A stretch of DNA of 64,000 nt from the NCBI GenBank assembly GCA_014841595.1, contig JACYUE010000003.1:124001-188000 (forward strand), given 5' to 3'. Shown here one piece after another: positions 44,523 through 54,990 of the stretch. A model generated the notes under the pieces. The model saw nothing but the letters and a program-made list of their open reading frames with translations. It was not told the DNA's origin and did not search any database. Positions within the stretch are counted from its first letter, which is position 1. Each line of letters starts with the position of its first letter. The translations under genes were made by a program, and so were the position numbers. The stretch comes from Oxalobacteraceae sp. CFBP 8761. Lineage in GTDB: Bacteria; Pseudomonadota; Gammaproteobacteria; Burkholderiales; Burkholderiaceae_D.

Positions 44523-46099
44523 CACCCCCATCCGGCATTGCCGGCGCCAAGCTGGACGCCGCGCTGGTCTCTGCTCCTACGCCATTGGCACGCTCGAGCG
44601 CCATGCTGATCGCGCTGGCATTGCTCGCGCCCTTCTTCCTGTACCTGGGCACCGCCGAATCGCTGGTCGCGATCTGGAACAGCTCCGAGACCTTCGCCCA
44701 CGGCTACGCCATCCTGCCGATCAGCCTGTGGCTGATCTGGCGCCGGCGCGACGTGTTCGACGCGATTCCCGCGCGTCCCTGGGCGCCCGCGCTGCTCCTC
44801 CTGGCGATGCTGGGGGCCGGCTGGCTGCTGGCGCGCATGGGCGAAGTGCAGGTCGTGATGCAATACGCGTTTGTCGCCATGTTCCCGATCGTGGCGCTGG
44901 CCATGCTCGGCCCGCGCCTGGCCGGGGCGCTCGCGTTTCCGCTTCTCTTTCTGCTGCTGGCGGTCCCGTTCGGCGAAGTGTTCGTCGGCCCGCTGATCAA
45001 CCTGACTGCCGACTTCACCGTGTGGGCCGTGCAGGCCACCGGCATCCCGGTGCTGCGCAACGGCACCCGCTTCGAGCTGCCGACCGGTTCGTGGTCGGTG
45101 GTGGAAGCCTGCAGCGGCGTGCGCTACCTGATTTCGTCGGTCACGCTGGGCTGCCTGTACGCTTACCTGACCTACCAGTCGACGAAGAAGCGCCTGATGT
45201 TCGTGGCAGTATCGATCGTCGTGCCGGTCATCGCCAATGGTCTGCGCGCGTACATGATCGTGATGATCGGCCACCTGTCCGGCATGGAACTGGCCACGGG
45301 CGTGGATCACCTGATCTACGGCTGGGTCTTCTTCGGGCTGGTCATGCTGCTGATGTTCTGGATCGGCAGCTTCTGGCGCGAAGACGATCCGCTCCCGGCG
45401 AGCGAACTGCCGGTCGCGGCGCGCACGCGCCGCGATGGTTTGCCCCCGGTCAGCACGGCCCGCATGGCAGCGATGTGCGCCGCCGTGGTGGCGCTGGCCG
45501 CGCTGTGGCCAGGCTTTGCCCGCTACAACGATGCGGCCAATCTCAATCCCCGGCCGGTAGAGCTGACGAACGTGGCGGTCGGCTGGCCGCAGGCGGCGCC
45601 ATTTACCGGCTGGACGCCGCGCTGGGTCGCGCCGGACGCCACTTACCGCGCCACCTTCCGCAACCCCGACGCCAGCGTGCCGGTCTCGCTCGACATCATC
45701 TACTACCGCAACCAGCGCAACGGCAAGGCCCTGATCAGCTCCATCAATATGCTCGCCGCGCCCGACGACGCCTGGCATGCACTGGGTGGCTCGGGACGCA
45801 GCGAAACGATCGCCGGCAAACCGGTCGCGCTGCGTGAAACGCGGATGACCGGTCCGGGCGGCCAGTTCCTGGTGTGGCAATGGATGTCGATCGACGGCCA
45901 CCTGACCTCGAACAACTACGTCGGCAAGCTGCTGCAGGCCCAGGCCAAGCTGCGCTTCCGCGGTGACGATGGCGCCGTCGTGCTGCTGTCGGCGCCGGTG
46001 GGCGACGATCCCGACGCTGCGCGCGCTGCACTGCGCGCTTTCATGACGGTGCAAGGCCAGGCGATCGAGCGTGCCATCGAGCACGCGCGCGCGCATTGA
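44513..46099 (+). CDS. xrtA: Exosortase A with C-terminal EpsI domain
   Basis: A 528-residue integral membrane protease/transpeptidase that cleaves PEP-CTERM tails. About eight spans (25-300) carry the catalytic Cys200 (VEACSGVRYLISS), Arg245 (NGLRAY) and His266 (GVDHLIYG). The remainder (about 320-528) is an EpsI-type periplasmic domain, fused as in most XrtA proteins. GAGGAG precedes the ATG at 44513. The PEP-CTERM protein encoded at 28472-29275 is the only tagged substrate in the window. Confidence 0.95.
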   Translation: MHVTPPSGIAGAKLDAALVSAPTPLARSSAMLIALALLAPFFLYLGTAESLVAIWNSSETFAHGYAILPISLWLIWRRRDVFDAIPARPWAPALLLLAMLGAGWLLARMGEVQVVMQYAFVAMFPIVALAMLGPRLAGALAFPLLFLLLAVPFGEVFVGPLINLTADFTVWAVQATGIPVLRNGTRFELPTGSWSVVEACSGVRYLISSVTLGCLYAYLTYQSTKKRLMFVAVSIVVPVIANGLRAYMIVMIGHLSGMELATGVDHLIYGWVFFGLVMLLMFWIGSFWREDDPLPASELPVAARTRRDGLPPVSTARMAAMCAAVVALAALWPGFARYNDAANLNPRPVELTNVAVGWPQAAPFTGWTPRWVAPDATYRATFRNPDASVPVSLDIIYYRNQRNGKALISSINMLAAPDDAWHALGGSGRSETIAGKPVALRETRMTGPGGQFLVWQWMSIDGHLTSNNYVGKLLQAQAKLRFRGDDGAVVLLSAPVGDDPDAARAALRAFMTVQGQAIERAIEHARAH

Positions 46100-46116
46100 A
46101 CGGGAACGTACGGACC

Positions 46117-47301
46117 ATGCACAGTGATCTGGCGGTGCTGAACGCCCAGCGACCCCTCGTTATTCACCTGGTGTATTCCCTTGATGTCGGCGGGCTGGAA
46201 ACGCTGCTGGTCGACTGCATCAACCGCATGCCGGCCGAAAAATACCGGCATGCGGTAGTCTGCCTGACCCGCTACAGCGCGTTCGCGGACAAGATCACGC
46301 AACCGGGCGTCGCGTTGTATGCGCTGAACAAGCCGCCCGGGAACGGGTTGCGCGTGCACGTCGATTTCTGGAAGCTGATGCGGCGCCTGCGGCCCACGAT
46401 CCTGCACACCTACAACCTGTCGGCGATGGAGTACTGCTTCACGGCAGCCGCTGCGGGCGTGCCGGTGCGCATCCACGCCGAGCATGGCCGCGATGCCTCC
46501 GATCCGCACGGCCTGAACCCCAAGCACAATTTTTTGCGGCACCATCTCGCGCCGTTCATCGACTGCTATGTGCCGGTGTCGGACGATCTGCAGCGTTGGT
46601 TCAGCGAGGTTGTCCGCATCCCTGCGGCCAAGAACCATCTGATCAAGAATGGCGTCGATACCGACCGCTATGCCCCGCGCGCGCAAGCGGTGACGGCCGC
46701 GCCGTGGGGCGCCGACGACATCGTCATCGGGGCGGTGGCGCGGGTGCAGGACGTCAAGAACCACGCCAGCCTGGTGGCCGCGTTTGCGCTGCTGCGCGAG
46801 CGCCTGCCGGCCCTGCGCGACCGGCTGCGCCTGTCGATCGTCGGCGACGGCCCGCTGTTCGGCAAGATCCAGGCGCAGGTCGCAGACGCCGGCCTGCAGG
46901 ACGTCGTGTGGCTGCCCGGTGCGCGCGCCGACGTGGCCGACCTGCTGCATGGCTTTACCATCTTCGCCCTGCCCTCGCTGGCCGAAGGCACGCCCGTGTC
47001 GCTGCTCGAAGCGATGGCCTGCGGCCTGCCGTCAGTATGCTCGCGCGTGGGCGGGATCCCCGAAGTCGTCGTCGATGACGTGCATGGTATCTTGGTCCCG
47101 GTGGAGGTCGACGCGCTGGCCGGGGCGCTCGCGCGCTACGTCCAGGACCCGGCCCTGCGGGCACGCCACGGCGCGGCCGCGCGCGCGCGCATCGAAGACA
47201 AGTACAGCATGGCCGCCATGCTCGGCGCGTACACCGCGCTGTACGACGGCCTGTGCGCGCGCAAGGCGCCGGCGCGGCTGCGTCCCATCGTCAACTCTTA
47301 A
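46117..47301 (+). CDS. TIGR03088-family PEP-CTERM/XrtA glycosyltransferase (GT4 type)
   Basis: A 394-residue GT-B enzyme: VYSLDVGGLETLLVDCINRM, HAEHGRD, KNGVDTDRY and the nucleotide-sugar site ALPSLAEGTPVSLLEAMACGLP. Adds a second sugar in repeat-unit assembly. Start at the ATG at 46117, 17 bases after the xrtA stop; an upstream TTG at 46096 is less likely. Confidence 0.92.
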   Translation: MHSDLAVLNAQRPLVIHLVYSLDVGGLETLLVDCINRMPAEKYRHAVVCLTRYSAFADKITQPGVALYALNKPPGNGLRVHVDFWKLMRRLRPTILHTYNLSAMEYCFTAAAAGVPVRIHAEHGRDASDPHGLNPKHNFLRHHLAPFIDCYVPVSDDLQRWFSEVVRIPAAKNHLIKNGVDTDRYAPRAQAVTAAPWGADDIVIGAVARVQDVKNHASLVAAFALLRERLPALRDRLRLSIVGDGPLFGKIQAQVADAGLQDVVWLPGARADVADLLHGFTIFALPSLAEGTPVSLLEAMACGLPSVCSRVGGIPEVVVDDVHGILVPVEVDALAGALARYVQDPALRARHGAAARARIEDKYSMAAMLGAYTALYDGLCARKAPARLRPIVNS

Positions 47302-47321
47302 CTTCAGCGGAACCAGACAGC

Positions 47322-49217
47322 ATGTGCGGAATAGTCGGCATTTTTGATACCCTCGGCAACCGGGAGATCGACCGCGCGGCCCTGGGCCGCATGAACGAAA
47401 GCCAGCACCACCGCGGCCCCGACGAGGGCGAGCTGTACCTGGAACCGAGCATGGGCATGGGCCACCGCCGCCTGTCGGTGATCGACCTGGCCAGCGGCCA
47501 GCAGCCGATCGTCAATGCCGAGCGCGACGTGGTGATGGTGTTCAACGGCGAGATCTACAACTACCGCGAGCTGCGCGTCGAACTGGAGGCGCTGGGCTTT
47601 GTCTTTCGCACCAAATCGGATTCGGAATCGCTGCTGCACGCCTACCAGGCCTGGGGCCCGGATTGCGTATACCGCCTGCGCGGCATGTTTGCGTTCGCGA
47701 TCTGGGACCGCAAGAAGCAGACGATGTTCCTGGCGCGCGACCATGTCGGCGTCAAGCCGATGTTCTACTCGCTGCTCCCGAATGGCTTGTTCGTGTTCGG
47801 CTCCGAGCTGAAATCGATCATGACCCACCCCGAGCTGTCGCGCAAACTCAATCCGCGCGCGGTCGAGGATTATTTCGCGTTCGGCTACGTGCCCGAGCCG
47901 CACACCATCTTCCACAATGCGTACAAGCTGGCGCCCGGCCACCGCATCGTGATCAAGGCGGGCGCACGCGAGGTCACGCCCGAGCAGTATTGGGACGTGC
48001 CGTTCAAGCGCGCCCCGCAGCAGCCGATGCAGGAGATCGAGCAGGAGCTGATCGAGCGCGTGCGCGAGTGCGTGCAGAGCCAGACCGTGGCCGACGTGCC
48101 GCTGGGCGCCTTCCTGTCGGGGGGCGTCGATTCGAGCGCGGTCGTGGCGATGATGGCGCAGAATAATCCCGATCCGGTGACCACGCTGTCGATCGGCTTT
48201 GACGATCCGGAGTACGACGAGTCGAAGTTCGCCAGCGAGGTGGCCACGCGCTACGGCACGAACCACCATGCGCAGATCGTGGACAAGGACGACTACGGCC
48301 TGATCGACACGCTGGGCCGCCTGTACGACGAACCGTTTGCCGACAGCTCCGCGATCCCCACTTACCGCGTGTGCCAGCTCGCCCGCAAGCATGTCACCGT
48401 GGCGCTGTCGGGCGACGGCGGCGACGAGAGCTTTGCCGGGTATCGCCGCTATCGCTTCGCGATGGCCGAGCAGCGCGTGCGCGACAAGATACCGGCGGGC
48501 CTGCGCAAGCCTGTGTTCGGCACGCTTGGCAAGCTCTATCCGAAGGCCGACTGGGCGCCGCGCATGTTCCGCGCCAAGACCACCTTCGAGGCACTGGCGC
48601 GCGACACGGTCGAGGGCTACTTTCATGGCGTGTCGAAGATGCCGGACCGCGTGCGGGCGCAGTTGTTCTCGGATTCGTTCAAGCGCGAGCTGCAGGGCTA
48701 CAGCGCGATCGAGGTGTTCCACCGTCATGCTGCCAGCTCGCCGACCGACGATCCACTGTCGCTGCTCCAGTACCTCGACTTCAAGACCTGGTTGCCAGGC
48801 GACATTCTCACCAAGGTCGACCGCGCCGCCATGGCGCACTCGCTTGAAGTGCGCGTGCCACTGCTGGACCATACCTTCGTGGAGTGGGCCTCCAGCCTGC
48901 CACCGGACATCAAGCTCGGTGGTGGCGAAGGCAAGTACATCTTCAAGAAGGCGCTCGAGCCGTTCCTGTCGCATGATGTGCTGTACCGCGCGAAAAAAGG
49001 GTTCTCAATTCCGCTGGCGGCATGGCTACGCGGGCCGCTGCGCGACAAACTGCGCGAAGCGGCGCTCTCGCCGCTGCTGCTCGATACCGGCATCTTCAAC
49101 GAGAGGTTCTTGCGCGAGATGGTCGACCAGCATATCGCGGGGACGAGCGACCACAGCGTGGCGCTGTGGTCAGTGTTGATGTTCGAGACCTTCTTGCGGG
49201 TGAGTGCAAACGCCTGA
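47322..49217 (+). CDS. XrtA/PEP-CTERM amidotransferase (asparagine synthetase B-like)
   Basis: A 631-residue two-domain enzyme: N-terminal glutaminase (MCGIVGIFD, nucleophile Cys2; NGEIYNYRELR) and C-terminal ATP-pyrophosphatase synthetase domain (AFLSGGVDSSAVVAMMA, SGDGGDESFAGY). It uses glutamine to amidate a carboxylate, probably a uronic acid or an amino acid attached to the polymer, consistent with the UDP-glucuronate genes nearby. The start must be the ATG at 47322 so that Cys is residue 2. Confidence 0.93.
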   Translation: MCGIVGIFDTLGNREIDRAALGRMNESQHHRGPDEGELYLEPSMGMGHRRLSVIDLASGQQPIVNAERDVVMVFNGEIYNYRELRVELEALGFVFRTKSDSESLLHAYQAWGPDCVYRLRGMFAFAIWDRKKQTMFLARDHVGVKPMFYSLLPNGLFVFGSELKSIMTHPELSRKLNPRAVEDYFAFGYVPEPHTIFHNAYKLAPGHRIVIKAGAREVTPEQYWDVPFKRAPQQPMQEIEQELIERVRECVQSQTVADVPLGAFLSGGVDSSAVVAMMAQNNPDPVTTLSIGFDDPEYDESKFASEVATRYGTNHHAQIVDKDDYGLIDTLGRLYDEPFADSSAIPTYRVCQLARKHVTVALSGDGGDESFAGYRRYRFAMAEQRVRDKIPAGLRKPVFGTLGKLYPKADWAPRMFRAKTTFEALARDTVEGYFHGVSKMPDRVRAQLFSDSFKRELQGYSAIEVFHRHAASSPTDDPLSLLQYLDFKTWLPGDILTKVDRAAMAHSLEVRVPLLDHTFVEWASSLPPDIKLGGGEGKYIFKKALEPFLSHDVLYRAKKGFSIPLAAWLRGPLRDKLREAALSPLLLDTGIFNERFLREMVDQHIAGTSDHSVALWSVLMFETFLRVSANA

Positions 49218-49282
49218 CGTCTCTGATTACCTTACGATCCAGTCATCGCACCCTGCTGGCAGCTTGTATCGACCGATAACAC

Positions 49283-51316
49283 ATGCCTGGATGCGGACTC
49301 ATGCAAAATACAGTGCTTCTGAAAGATAGTTCAGAAAGTACGCCGCCAGAGCACGCAGCACGCACTTTTCGCCTCGACATCAACGGCTTGCGCGCTTGGG
49401 CAGTCATTGCGGTTGTCCTGTTTCACTTTCGGGCGTTGGAAGTGCGCGGCGGCTTCGTCGGTGTTGACGTGTTTTTTGTCATTTCCGGTTTCCTGATGAC
49501 CGGCATCGCCGTGCGTGGCCTCGAGCAAGGCAATTTTTCCATCCTGACCTTCATCCTGGCCCGTGCCCAGCGCATCCTGCCAGCCCTGCTCGTGCTGGTA
49601 GCAACGCTGATCGTGATGGGGTACTTTTTCCTGGCACCGCCGGATTATCGTGTCCTCAGTACCCACGGCATCCATAGTCTGTTATTCCTTACCAACATCA
49701 AATTTTGGAAGGAAGCCGGATACTTCGATACCTCTTCCCAAGAGAAGTGGCTGCTGCACACCTGGTCGCTCTCAGCAGAGTGGCAGTTTTATCTGATCCT
49801 GCCCATCGTCCTGATGTTCGTGTGGCGCATACGCCCTCACCGCTCGACGCTCGTCATCGTCTGCGGGTTCGCATTTGCATTGTCGCTCGGCGCCTCCATC
49901 TGGACTACAGCGCATGATCCTTCCTCCGCATTTTTTCTTTTGCATACACGCGCATGGGAAATGCTCGCCGGAGGACTGGTGTATTTCCTGGGACTTCGGC
50001 AGCGTCTCAGCCCGCGTTATGGCGCAATAACAGCGCGATTGGGACTGGGCATGATCGCCCTTTCGATCTTGCTGTTTACAGAAGCCAGTGCATGGCCAGG
50101 ATGGCGTGCAATGCTTCCGGTCGGCGGCGCCATGCTCATCCTGCTTGCCAATCGCCCCTTTATACTGACAAATCATTCCTCGCTACAGTGGATCGGTGAC
50201 CGTTCTTATTCGATCTATCTGTGGCATTGGCCTGTTGTCGTCCTGCTCGAATATGCACAGCGATCGACTGACCTTCTTGCAGTGGGAATTGGTATTGCGT
50301 CCAGCGTTGTGCTAGGGGGGCTTTCCTACACACTGGTCGAAACGCGGTCACGCCGCGCATTGAGCCGGATGCGCCAGCCTCTCGCCGCAATGACAATATG
50401 CCTCGCATGCTTATGCGTATTGGCACCGTCAATGCTCGTATGGCGTATGGGTGGGATCGAGGAGCGTTTCGGTCCCGAGGTCAAACTGGCAGCGGAAGGT
50501 GCCCTGGACAGAAATCCCGACCATGCCCGCTGCCAGCAGCGCGAAGGGACGACATCGCCGTCATGCCTGTTTGGCGCACCGCAACTTGGCGTGATCGTGC
50601 TTGGCGACAGCCATGCCGGCGTGCTGATGTCGGCCATTACCCAGGCTGCGTCAGGTACCAAGCGAGGCGTGCAGCAATGGTCGTATGACAGCTGCATTTA
50701 CCTGCCCGGCATGCGTCACGTCGACAGCAAGCGCCTGAGCCGGGGCAGTGACTGCTTCGGCTTCAATCAGCAGCGCAACGCAGAACTTGAAAAGGTTCCA
50801 AAGGATATTCCGGTGCTCCTGATCGGACGCTACGCACGCTATGCAATGGGTCCCAACGAGATGCCCGTGGAACATGGTGTACCAGAAGTCTACTTTGGCA
50901 CTGACATCGAGGCGCGTACGACACCGGCATTCCTGCGACGCTTCGGCGATGCGATCATCGATTCGGCTTGCGAGTTGGCGCGTTCCCGCACGGTGTACAT
51001 GATGCGCCCCCTGCCCGAAATGCCGGTGAATGTGCCACTGCACATGTCGCGCCGACTGGCCCTGGGACTGGACCCCATGGTGTCGATATCGCTGTCCGAG
51101 TATGAACGACGCAACGGCTGGATTCGGGAAGCGCAGGATCAGGCCAGCAAGCGGTGCGGTGTGCGCTTGCTGGACCCCATCCCCTACCTATGCCACGACG
51201 GCATCTGCCCGGGTAGCGTCAACGGTCGCCCTTTGTTCTACGATCATGGCCATCTGAATCAATATGGAAATACCTTCTTGATTCCAATGTTTCGACAGAT
51301 TTTCGACGCTCATTGA
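49283..51316 (+). CDS. Membrane O-acyltransferase (Acyltransferase 3) with SGNH domain
   Basis: A 677-residue OafA-type protein: acyltransferase-3 domain with about ten spans (RLDINGLRAWAVIAVVLFHF, GVDVFFVISGF, then LHTWSLSAEWQFYL), then a soluble SGNH domain with GDSHAGVLM and the Asp-x-x-His of YDHGHLNQYG. It acetylates (or acylates) the exopolysaccharide on the periplasmic side. Base composition is visibly less GC-rich than the flanking genes. ATG 49283 or 49301; neither has a good Shine-Dalgarno. Confidence 0.9.
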   Translation: MPGCGLMQNTVLLKDSSESTPPEHAARTFRLDINGLRAWAVIAVVLFHFRALEVRGGFVGVDVFFVISGFLMTGIAVRGLEQGNFSILTFILARAQRILPALLVLVATLIVMGYFFLAPPDYRVLSTHGIHSLLFLTNIKFWKEAGYFDTSSQEKWLLHTWSLSAEWQFYLILPIVLMFVWRIRPHRSTLVIVCGFAFALSLGASIWTTAHDPSSAFFLLHTRAWEMLAGGLVYFLGLRQRLSPRYGAITARLGLGMIALSILLFTEASAWPGWRAMLPVGGAMLILLANRPFILTNHSSLQWIGDRSYSIYLWHWPVVVLLEYAQRSTDLLAVGIGIASSVVLGGLSYTLVETRSRRALSRMRQPLAAMTICLACLCVLAPSMLVWRMGGIEERFGPEVKLAAEGALDRNPDHARCQQREGTTSPSCLFGAPQLGVIVLGDSHAGVLMSAITQAASGTKRGVQQWSYDSCIYLPGMRHVDSKRLSRGSDCFGFNQQRNAELEKVPKDIPVLLIGRYARYAMGPNEMPVEHGVPEVYFGTDIEARTTPAFLRRFGDAIIDSACELARSRTVYMMRPLPEMPVNVPLHMSRRLALGLDPMVSISLSEYERRNGWIREAQDQASKRCGVRLLDPIPYLCHDGICPGSVNGRPLFYDHGHLNQYGNTFLIPMFRQIFDAH

Positions 51317-51462
51317 ACGGCAGCTGTCGTGAGATGTGGTACCCGATGTTTGAAGCGGTAGACCGTTCAAACAGGACTCACTTTCACCGGCGTCAGCGAG
51401 AACGACATACATCGTTTAAGTCACCGCGTTATACGCAAACGCGGCTAACGACGTCAACAACA

Positions 51463-52347
51463 TCACCTGAAGCGCTGCCTGACCTTGTCAAAATGCCACA
51501 TGGCGATCGATATCCATCGTTTGCGGGTCTGGCGCAGCCACGCCTTGGGTGGTTTGATCGGGTGCCACAGCACGTGCGGCCTGCGGCCCGGACGCAAGCG
51601 AATATTCATCGTGCCGAAACTGCCCTGCTTTTTAAAGCCATCGTTGGCCAGTCCAAGATAGCGCTGGTTACGGTCTTCCTCGGCTACAAATTCGCCATTG
51701 CCACCGAAATCGATGACCGTCATGCCACCGTGTTTAAGAATAGTGGCCCAGGCATTTTCACTGTGCGCGGACCAGCCGGCGCGATAGTATGCGTCGATCA
51801 TGTCGAGTGCAGCACCGCTGATCCGGAAAAAGGTCAGAAACACCAGCCAGCTGCGATCTGGCGTCATGGCTTCGACTGGAGCCCGCAGCATCGATGCGTA
51901 CGTCCAGTCATCGTAACCGCGCGCGAGATGCGAAGCGAGCAGGTCACCCTCACGGTCAGCCAAGCCTGCAAACAAGGTGTGGATGTCGCCGGAATATTCG
52001 ACATCGTCCTCCACCACCCAGTACTGGGCATATTGCGTATGCCAGCGCCGAAACAGAAGCGGAACCAGATCGCAGTTGCCGGGAATAAGCCTGAACGGTC
52101 GCGCAGCGCCCTTGACCGGATAGGCCAAAGTGTCGATCGCGTCCGGACCAAAGACGTGGTGCTCGATTTCGATACCGTCCAGTACGATCCGATTCACGGT
52201 CGTCTTGGCTGACGCGGTGTACGACACCGCGGCAAAGCGGCAGTGCGGCCCTTGGCGCAGGAACGCTTCGCGAAAGCGTAACAAGCGCTTACGCACACTG
52301 ACCGGATCAGTGGTCTGGAATAGCAGGATCTGTTCTTGCTCTTGCAT
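51463..52347 (-). CDS. Unassigned protein, possibly glycosyltransferase-like
   Basis: A 294-residue soluble protein I do not recognise. It has an acidic YWVVEDDVEYSGD segment that looks like the DxD metal site of GT-A glycosyltransferases, an SENAWATIL segment, and a basic, Trp-rich tail (KPPKAWLRQTRKRW). Start at the ATG at 52347, eight bases after the epimerase stop with AAGAAG between. Third gene of the leftward ugd-epimerase unit, so a role in polymer decoration is likely. It is less GC-rich than most of the locus. Confidence 0.7.
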   Translation of the reverse strand: MQEQEQILLFQTTDPVSVRKRLLRFREAFLRQGPHCRFAAVSYTASAKTTVNRIVLDGIEIEHHVFGPDAIDTLAYPVKGAARPFRLIPGNCDLVPLLFRRWHTQYAQYWVVEDDVEYSGDIHTLFAGLADREGDLLASHLARGYDDWTYASMLRAPVEAMTPDRSWLVFLTFFRISGAALDMIDAYYRAGWSAHSENAWATILKHGGMTVIDFGGNGEFVAEEDRNQRYLGLANDGFKKQGSFGTMNIRLRPGRRPHVLWHPIKPPKAWLRQTRKRWISIAMWHFDKVRQRFR

Positions 52348-52355
52348 GCTGCTTC

Positions 52356-53351
52356 TTAGACGCGGTCCGGTGCCCATTCACGGTACCAGGCCCAGAATTG
52401 GCCCAGGCCGGTCTCCAGCGACGTGGTCGGGGCAAAGTCCACCCAGGCCTTGAGCTTGTCGATTGAGGCATGCGTGGCCGGCACGTCGCCCGGTTGCATT
52501 GGCAGGAATTCCTTGCGTGCCTGCACACCCATCACGTTTTCCAGCGTCTCGATGAATTCCAGCACCCGTACCGGATTGTGGTTACCGATATTGAACACCG
52601 AATGCGGCGCCGACGTGGCGGTACCTGGCGTCGGTTTGAACAGAAGCCGCACCACGCCCTCAACGATATCGTCGATATAGGTGAAGTCCCGCGTGAGCAA
52701 GCCCTCGGCAAACACTGGAATCGTGTCACCGCGCATCATCTTCTCAGCAAAGCTGAAGTACGCCATGTCGGGCCGACCCCATGGACCATAGACGGTAAAG
52801 AAACGCAAACCGGTAGCCGGCAGCTTGAACAGGTGGCTGTACGAGTGCGCCATCAGTTCGTTCGATTTCTTGGTGGCGGCGTACAGTGAAACAGGCGCAT
52901 CAACCTGGTCGTCTTCACTGAACGGCACCTTGGCATTGGCGCCGTACACGCTGCTGCTGCTGGCATACAGCAGGTGTTCGATCGCGTGCTGGCGACATGC
53001 TTCGAGCATATTGCCGAATGCCACCAGGTTCGACTGCACATAGGCAGCCGGATTCTCGAGCGAGTAGCGCACGCCGGCCTGGGCGGCCAGGTGCACCACG
53101 AGCGTGGGCTGTTCGCGCGCAAACAGCGCCTCGACCTGGGCCACATCGCTCAGTTCGACGGTATGGCAGGCGATGCCGGCCGGGGCCAGCAGCGCCGCCA
53201 CCCGATCATGCTTGAGGCGCGGATCGTAGTAATCGTTGAAGTTGTCGCAGCCGACGACCTGATGGCCCATGGCCGCCAGGCGCGCGGCCACGAAACTGCC
53301 GACAAAGCCGGCAGCGCCCGTGACCAGGATACGATGGTGACCGGAGAGCAT
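52356..53351 (-). CDS. UDP-glucuronate 4-epimerase-like NAD-dependent sugar epimerase
   Basis: A 331-residue SDR-extended enzyme: GAAGFVGSFVA nucleotide loop, SSSSVYGANAKVPF, catalytic YAATKK Tyr/Lys, and RFFTVYGPWGRPDMA typical of UDP-glucuronate 4-epimerases. It would convert UDP-glucuronate from Ugd into UDP-galacturonate for the polymer. The ATG overlaps the ugd stop by one base (TGATG). Confidence 0.9.
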   Translation of the reverse strand: MLSGHHRILVTGAAGFVGSFVAARLAAMGHQVVGCDNFNDYYDPRLKHDRVAALLAPAGIACHTVELSDVAQVEALFAREQPTLVVHLAAQAGVRYSLENPAAYVQSNLVAFGNMLEACRQHAIEHLLYASSSSVYGANAKVPFSEDDQVDAPVSLYAATKKSNELMAHSYSHLFKLPATGLRFFTVYGPWGRPDMAYFSFAEKMMRGDTIPVFAEGLLTRDFTYIDDIVEGVVRLLFKPTPGTATSAPHSVFNIGNHNPVRVLEFIETLENVMGVQARKEFLPMQPGDVPATHASIDKLKAWVDFAPTTSLETGLGQFWAWYREWAPDRV

Positions 53352-54715
53352 CAGGCAGCTGTCCGGCTGACGCGCCCGATTCCCTCGTACGACAGGCCTG
53401 CTGCAGCGACCTCGAGCGGATCATAGATGTTGCGGCCGTCGAAGATGGCCTTGTCGCGCAGGATCGAAGCCAGCGCGGTGAAGTCCGGCGCGCGGAACTC
53501 TTTCCATTCGGTGACCAGCACCAGTGCATCGGCATTATCGGTCGCAGCGGTGGCCGAAGTAACGATGGTCAGCAGCTCGGTCACGCGTTCAGCACCGTGT
53601 TCGCGCTCGAGCACGCGCAGCGCTTCGGTGCTGGCCACCGGGTCGTAGGCACGCACGTGGCAGCCAGCGTCGAACAATTCCTTGAGCAGCACCAGGCTTG
53701 GCGCTTCGCGCATGTCGTCGGTATTCGGCTTGAACGACAGGCCCCAGACAGCGATGGTCTTGCCCTTCAGGGCAGCCACGCCGCCGTAGAAGCGCTCGAG
53801 CTTCTTGAACAGCACGTTCTTCTGGTTGTCGTTGACCAGTTCGGTCGCTTCCAGGATGTGCAGCACCTGGCCGTGGTCACCGCCGGTCTTGACCAGCGCC
53901 TTGACGTCTTTCGGGAAGCACGAACCGCCGTAACCCATGCCGGCGTACAGGAATTGCGAGCCGATGCGCGGGTCCAGGCCCATGCCGTGACGGACGGCTT
54001 CAATGTCGGCGCCCAGCACTTCGGCCAGGTTGGCCAGCTCGTTCATGAAGCTGATGCGGGTAGCCAGCATCGCATTGGCGGCGTACTTGGTCAGCTCAGC
54101 GCTGCGCACGTCCATCTCGACCAGCTTTTCATGGTTGCGGCTGAACGGCGCGTACAGCTGGCGCATCAGCTTGGTGGCGACGGCGTCGTCGCTGCCGACC
54201 ACGATACGGTCCGGACGCATGAAGTCGTCAATGGCCGCGCCTTCTTTCAGGAATTCGGGATTGCTCACCACCGAGAACGACACGGTGCTGCCACGCTTGT
54301 CGAGTTCACCCTGGATGGCGGCCCGTACCTTGTCGGCGGTGCCGACCGGCACGGTCGACTTGTCGACCACGACGATTGGTTTTTCGATGCGCTGGCCGAT
54401 CGAGCGGGCTGCGGCCAGGATATGGGTCAGGTCGGCGCTGCCGTCTTCATCCGGCGGGGTGCCCACTGCCAGGAATACGCATTCGGCATGCGCAATTGCT
54501 TCGTCATAGCTGGTCGAAAACAGAAGGCGACCTGCGCTGGCGTTGCGCTCGACCATGTTGTCCAGGCCTGGCTCGTGGATCGGAATGACGCCGTTTTTCA
54601 GCATCGCAATTTTTTCGTCGTTGACGTCAAGGCACAGCACGGTATTGCCGACGTCGGCGAAGCAAGCGCCCGAAACTAGGCCGACATAACCGGTGCCAAT
54701 GATAGTAATCTTCAT
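53351..54715 (-). CDS. ugd: UDP-glucose 6-dehydrogenase
   Basis: A 454-residue enzyme oxidising UDP-glucose to UDP-glucuronate with [18 protein letters not shown], then [14 protein letters not shown] carrying the catalytic Cys (about 265), and the C-terminal [17 protein letters not shown]. First gene of the leftward unit ugd-epimerase-unknown. The 275-base gap upstream, shared with the divergent glycosyltransferase, is AT-rich and has TTGACA and TATAAT hexamers on the leftward strand but not at proper spacing, so I do not call a promoter. Confidence 0.95.
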   Translation of the reverse strand: MKITIIGTGYVGLVSGACFADVGNTVLCLDVNDEKIAMLKNGVIPIHEPGLDNMVERNASAGRLLFSTSYDEAIAHAECVFLAVGTPPDEDGSADLTHILAAARSIGQRIEKPIVVVDKSTVPVGTADKVRAAIQGELDKRGSTVSFSVVSNPEFLKEGAAIDDFMRPDRIVVGSDDAVATKLMRQLYAPFSRNHEKLVEMDVRSAELTKYAANAMLATRISFMNELANLAEVLGADIEAVRHGMGLDPRIGSQFLYAGMGYGGSCFPKDVKALVKTGGDHGQVLHILEATELVNDNQKNVLFKKLERFYGGVAALKGKTIAVWGLSFKPNTDDMREAPSLVLLKELFDAGCHVRAYDPVASTEALRVLEREHGAERVTELLTIVTSATAATDNADALVLVTEWKEFRAPDFTALASILRDKAIFDGRNIYDPLEVAAAGLSYEGIGRVSRTAA

Positions 54716-54990
54716 AATGTAATAGGGAGATGGAGTAACTGAACAAAAAGAACCGGCAGAGCAGCGCGGCGAAGCTGGCTATTTTTCCACATAAAGTAAA
54801 AAACTTGCCACACGTAACAAGTGCGGAACAGAACTTGAATTATAGTATCATGCTTGTCAAAAATTTATGCGTCCTCTGCCAATCGTACTGCCGCTAGGCA
54901 AAATTTTTCGCATAATCACGACAGCACATCCCAATCACCCGCCCGAATTGCACATCGGATGGCGCACTGACCAGGCATTCGACACTCCCG

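Noticed and set aside
44468..46096. Long His/Gln-rich open frame opposite xrtA
   Set aside because: Antisense shadow; xrtA has all catalytic residues and couples to its neighbours.
51317..51462. Hairpin CCGCGTT...AACGCGG between the convergent acyltransferase and unknown genes
   Set aside because: Seven-bp stem without a U-tract; too weak to call a terminator.
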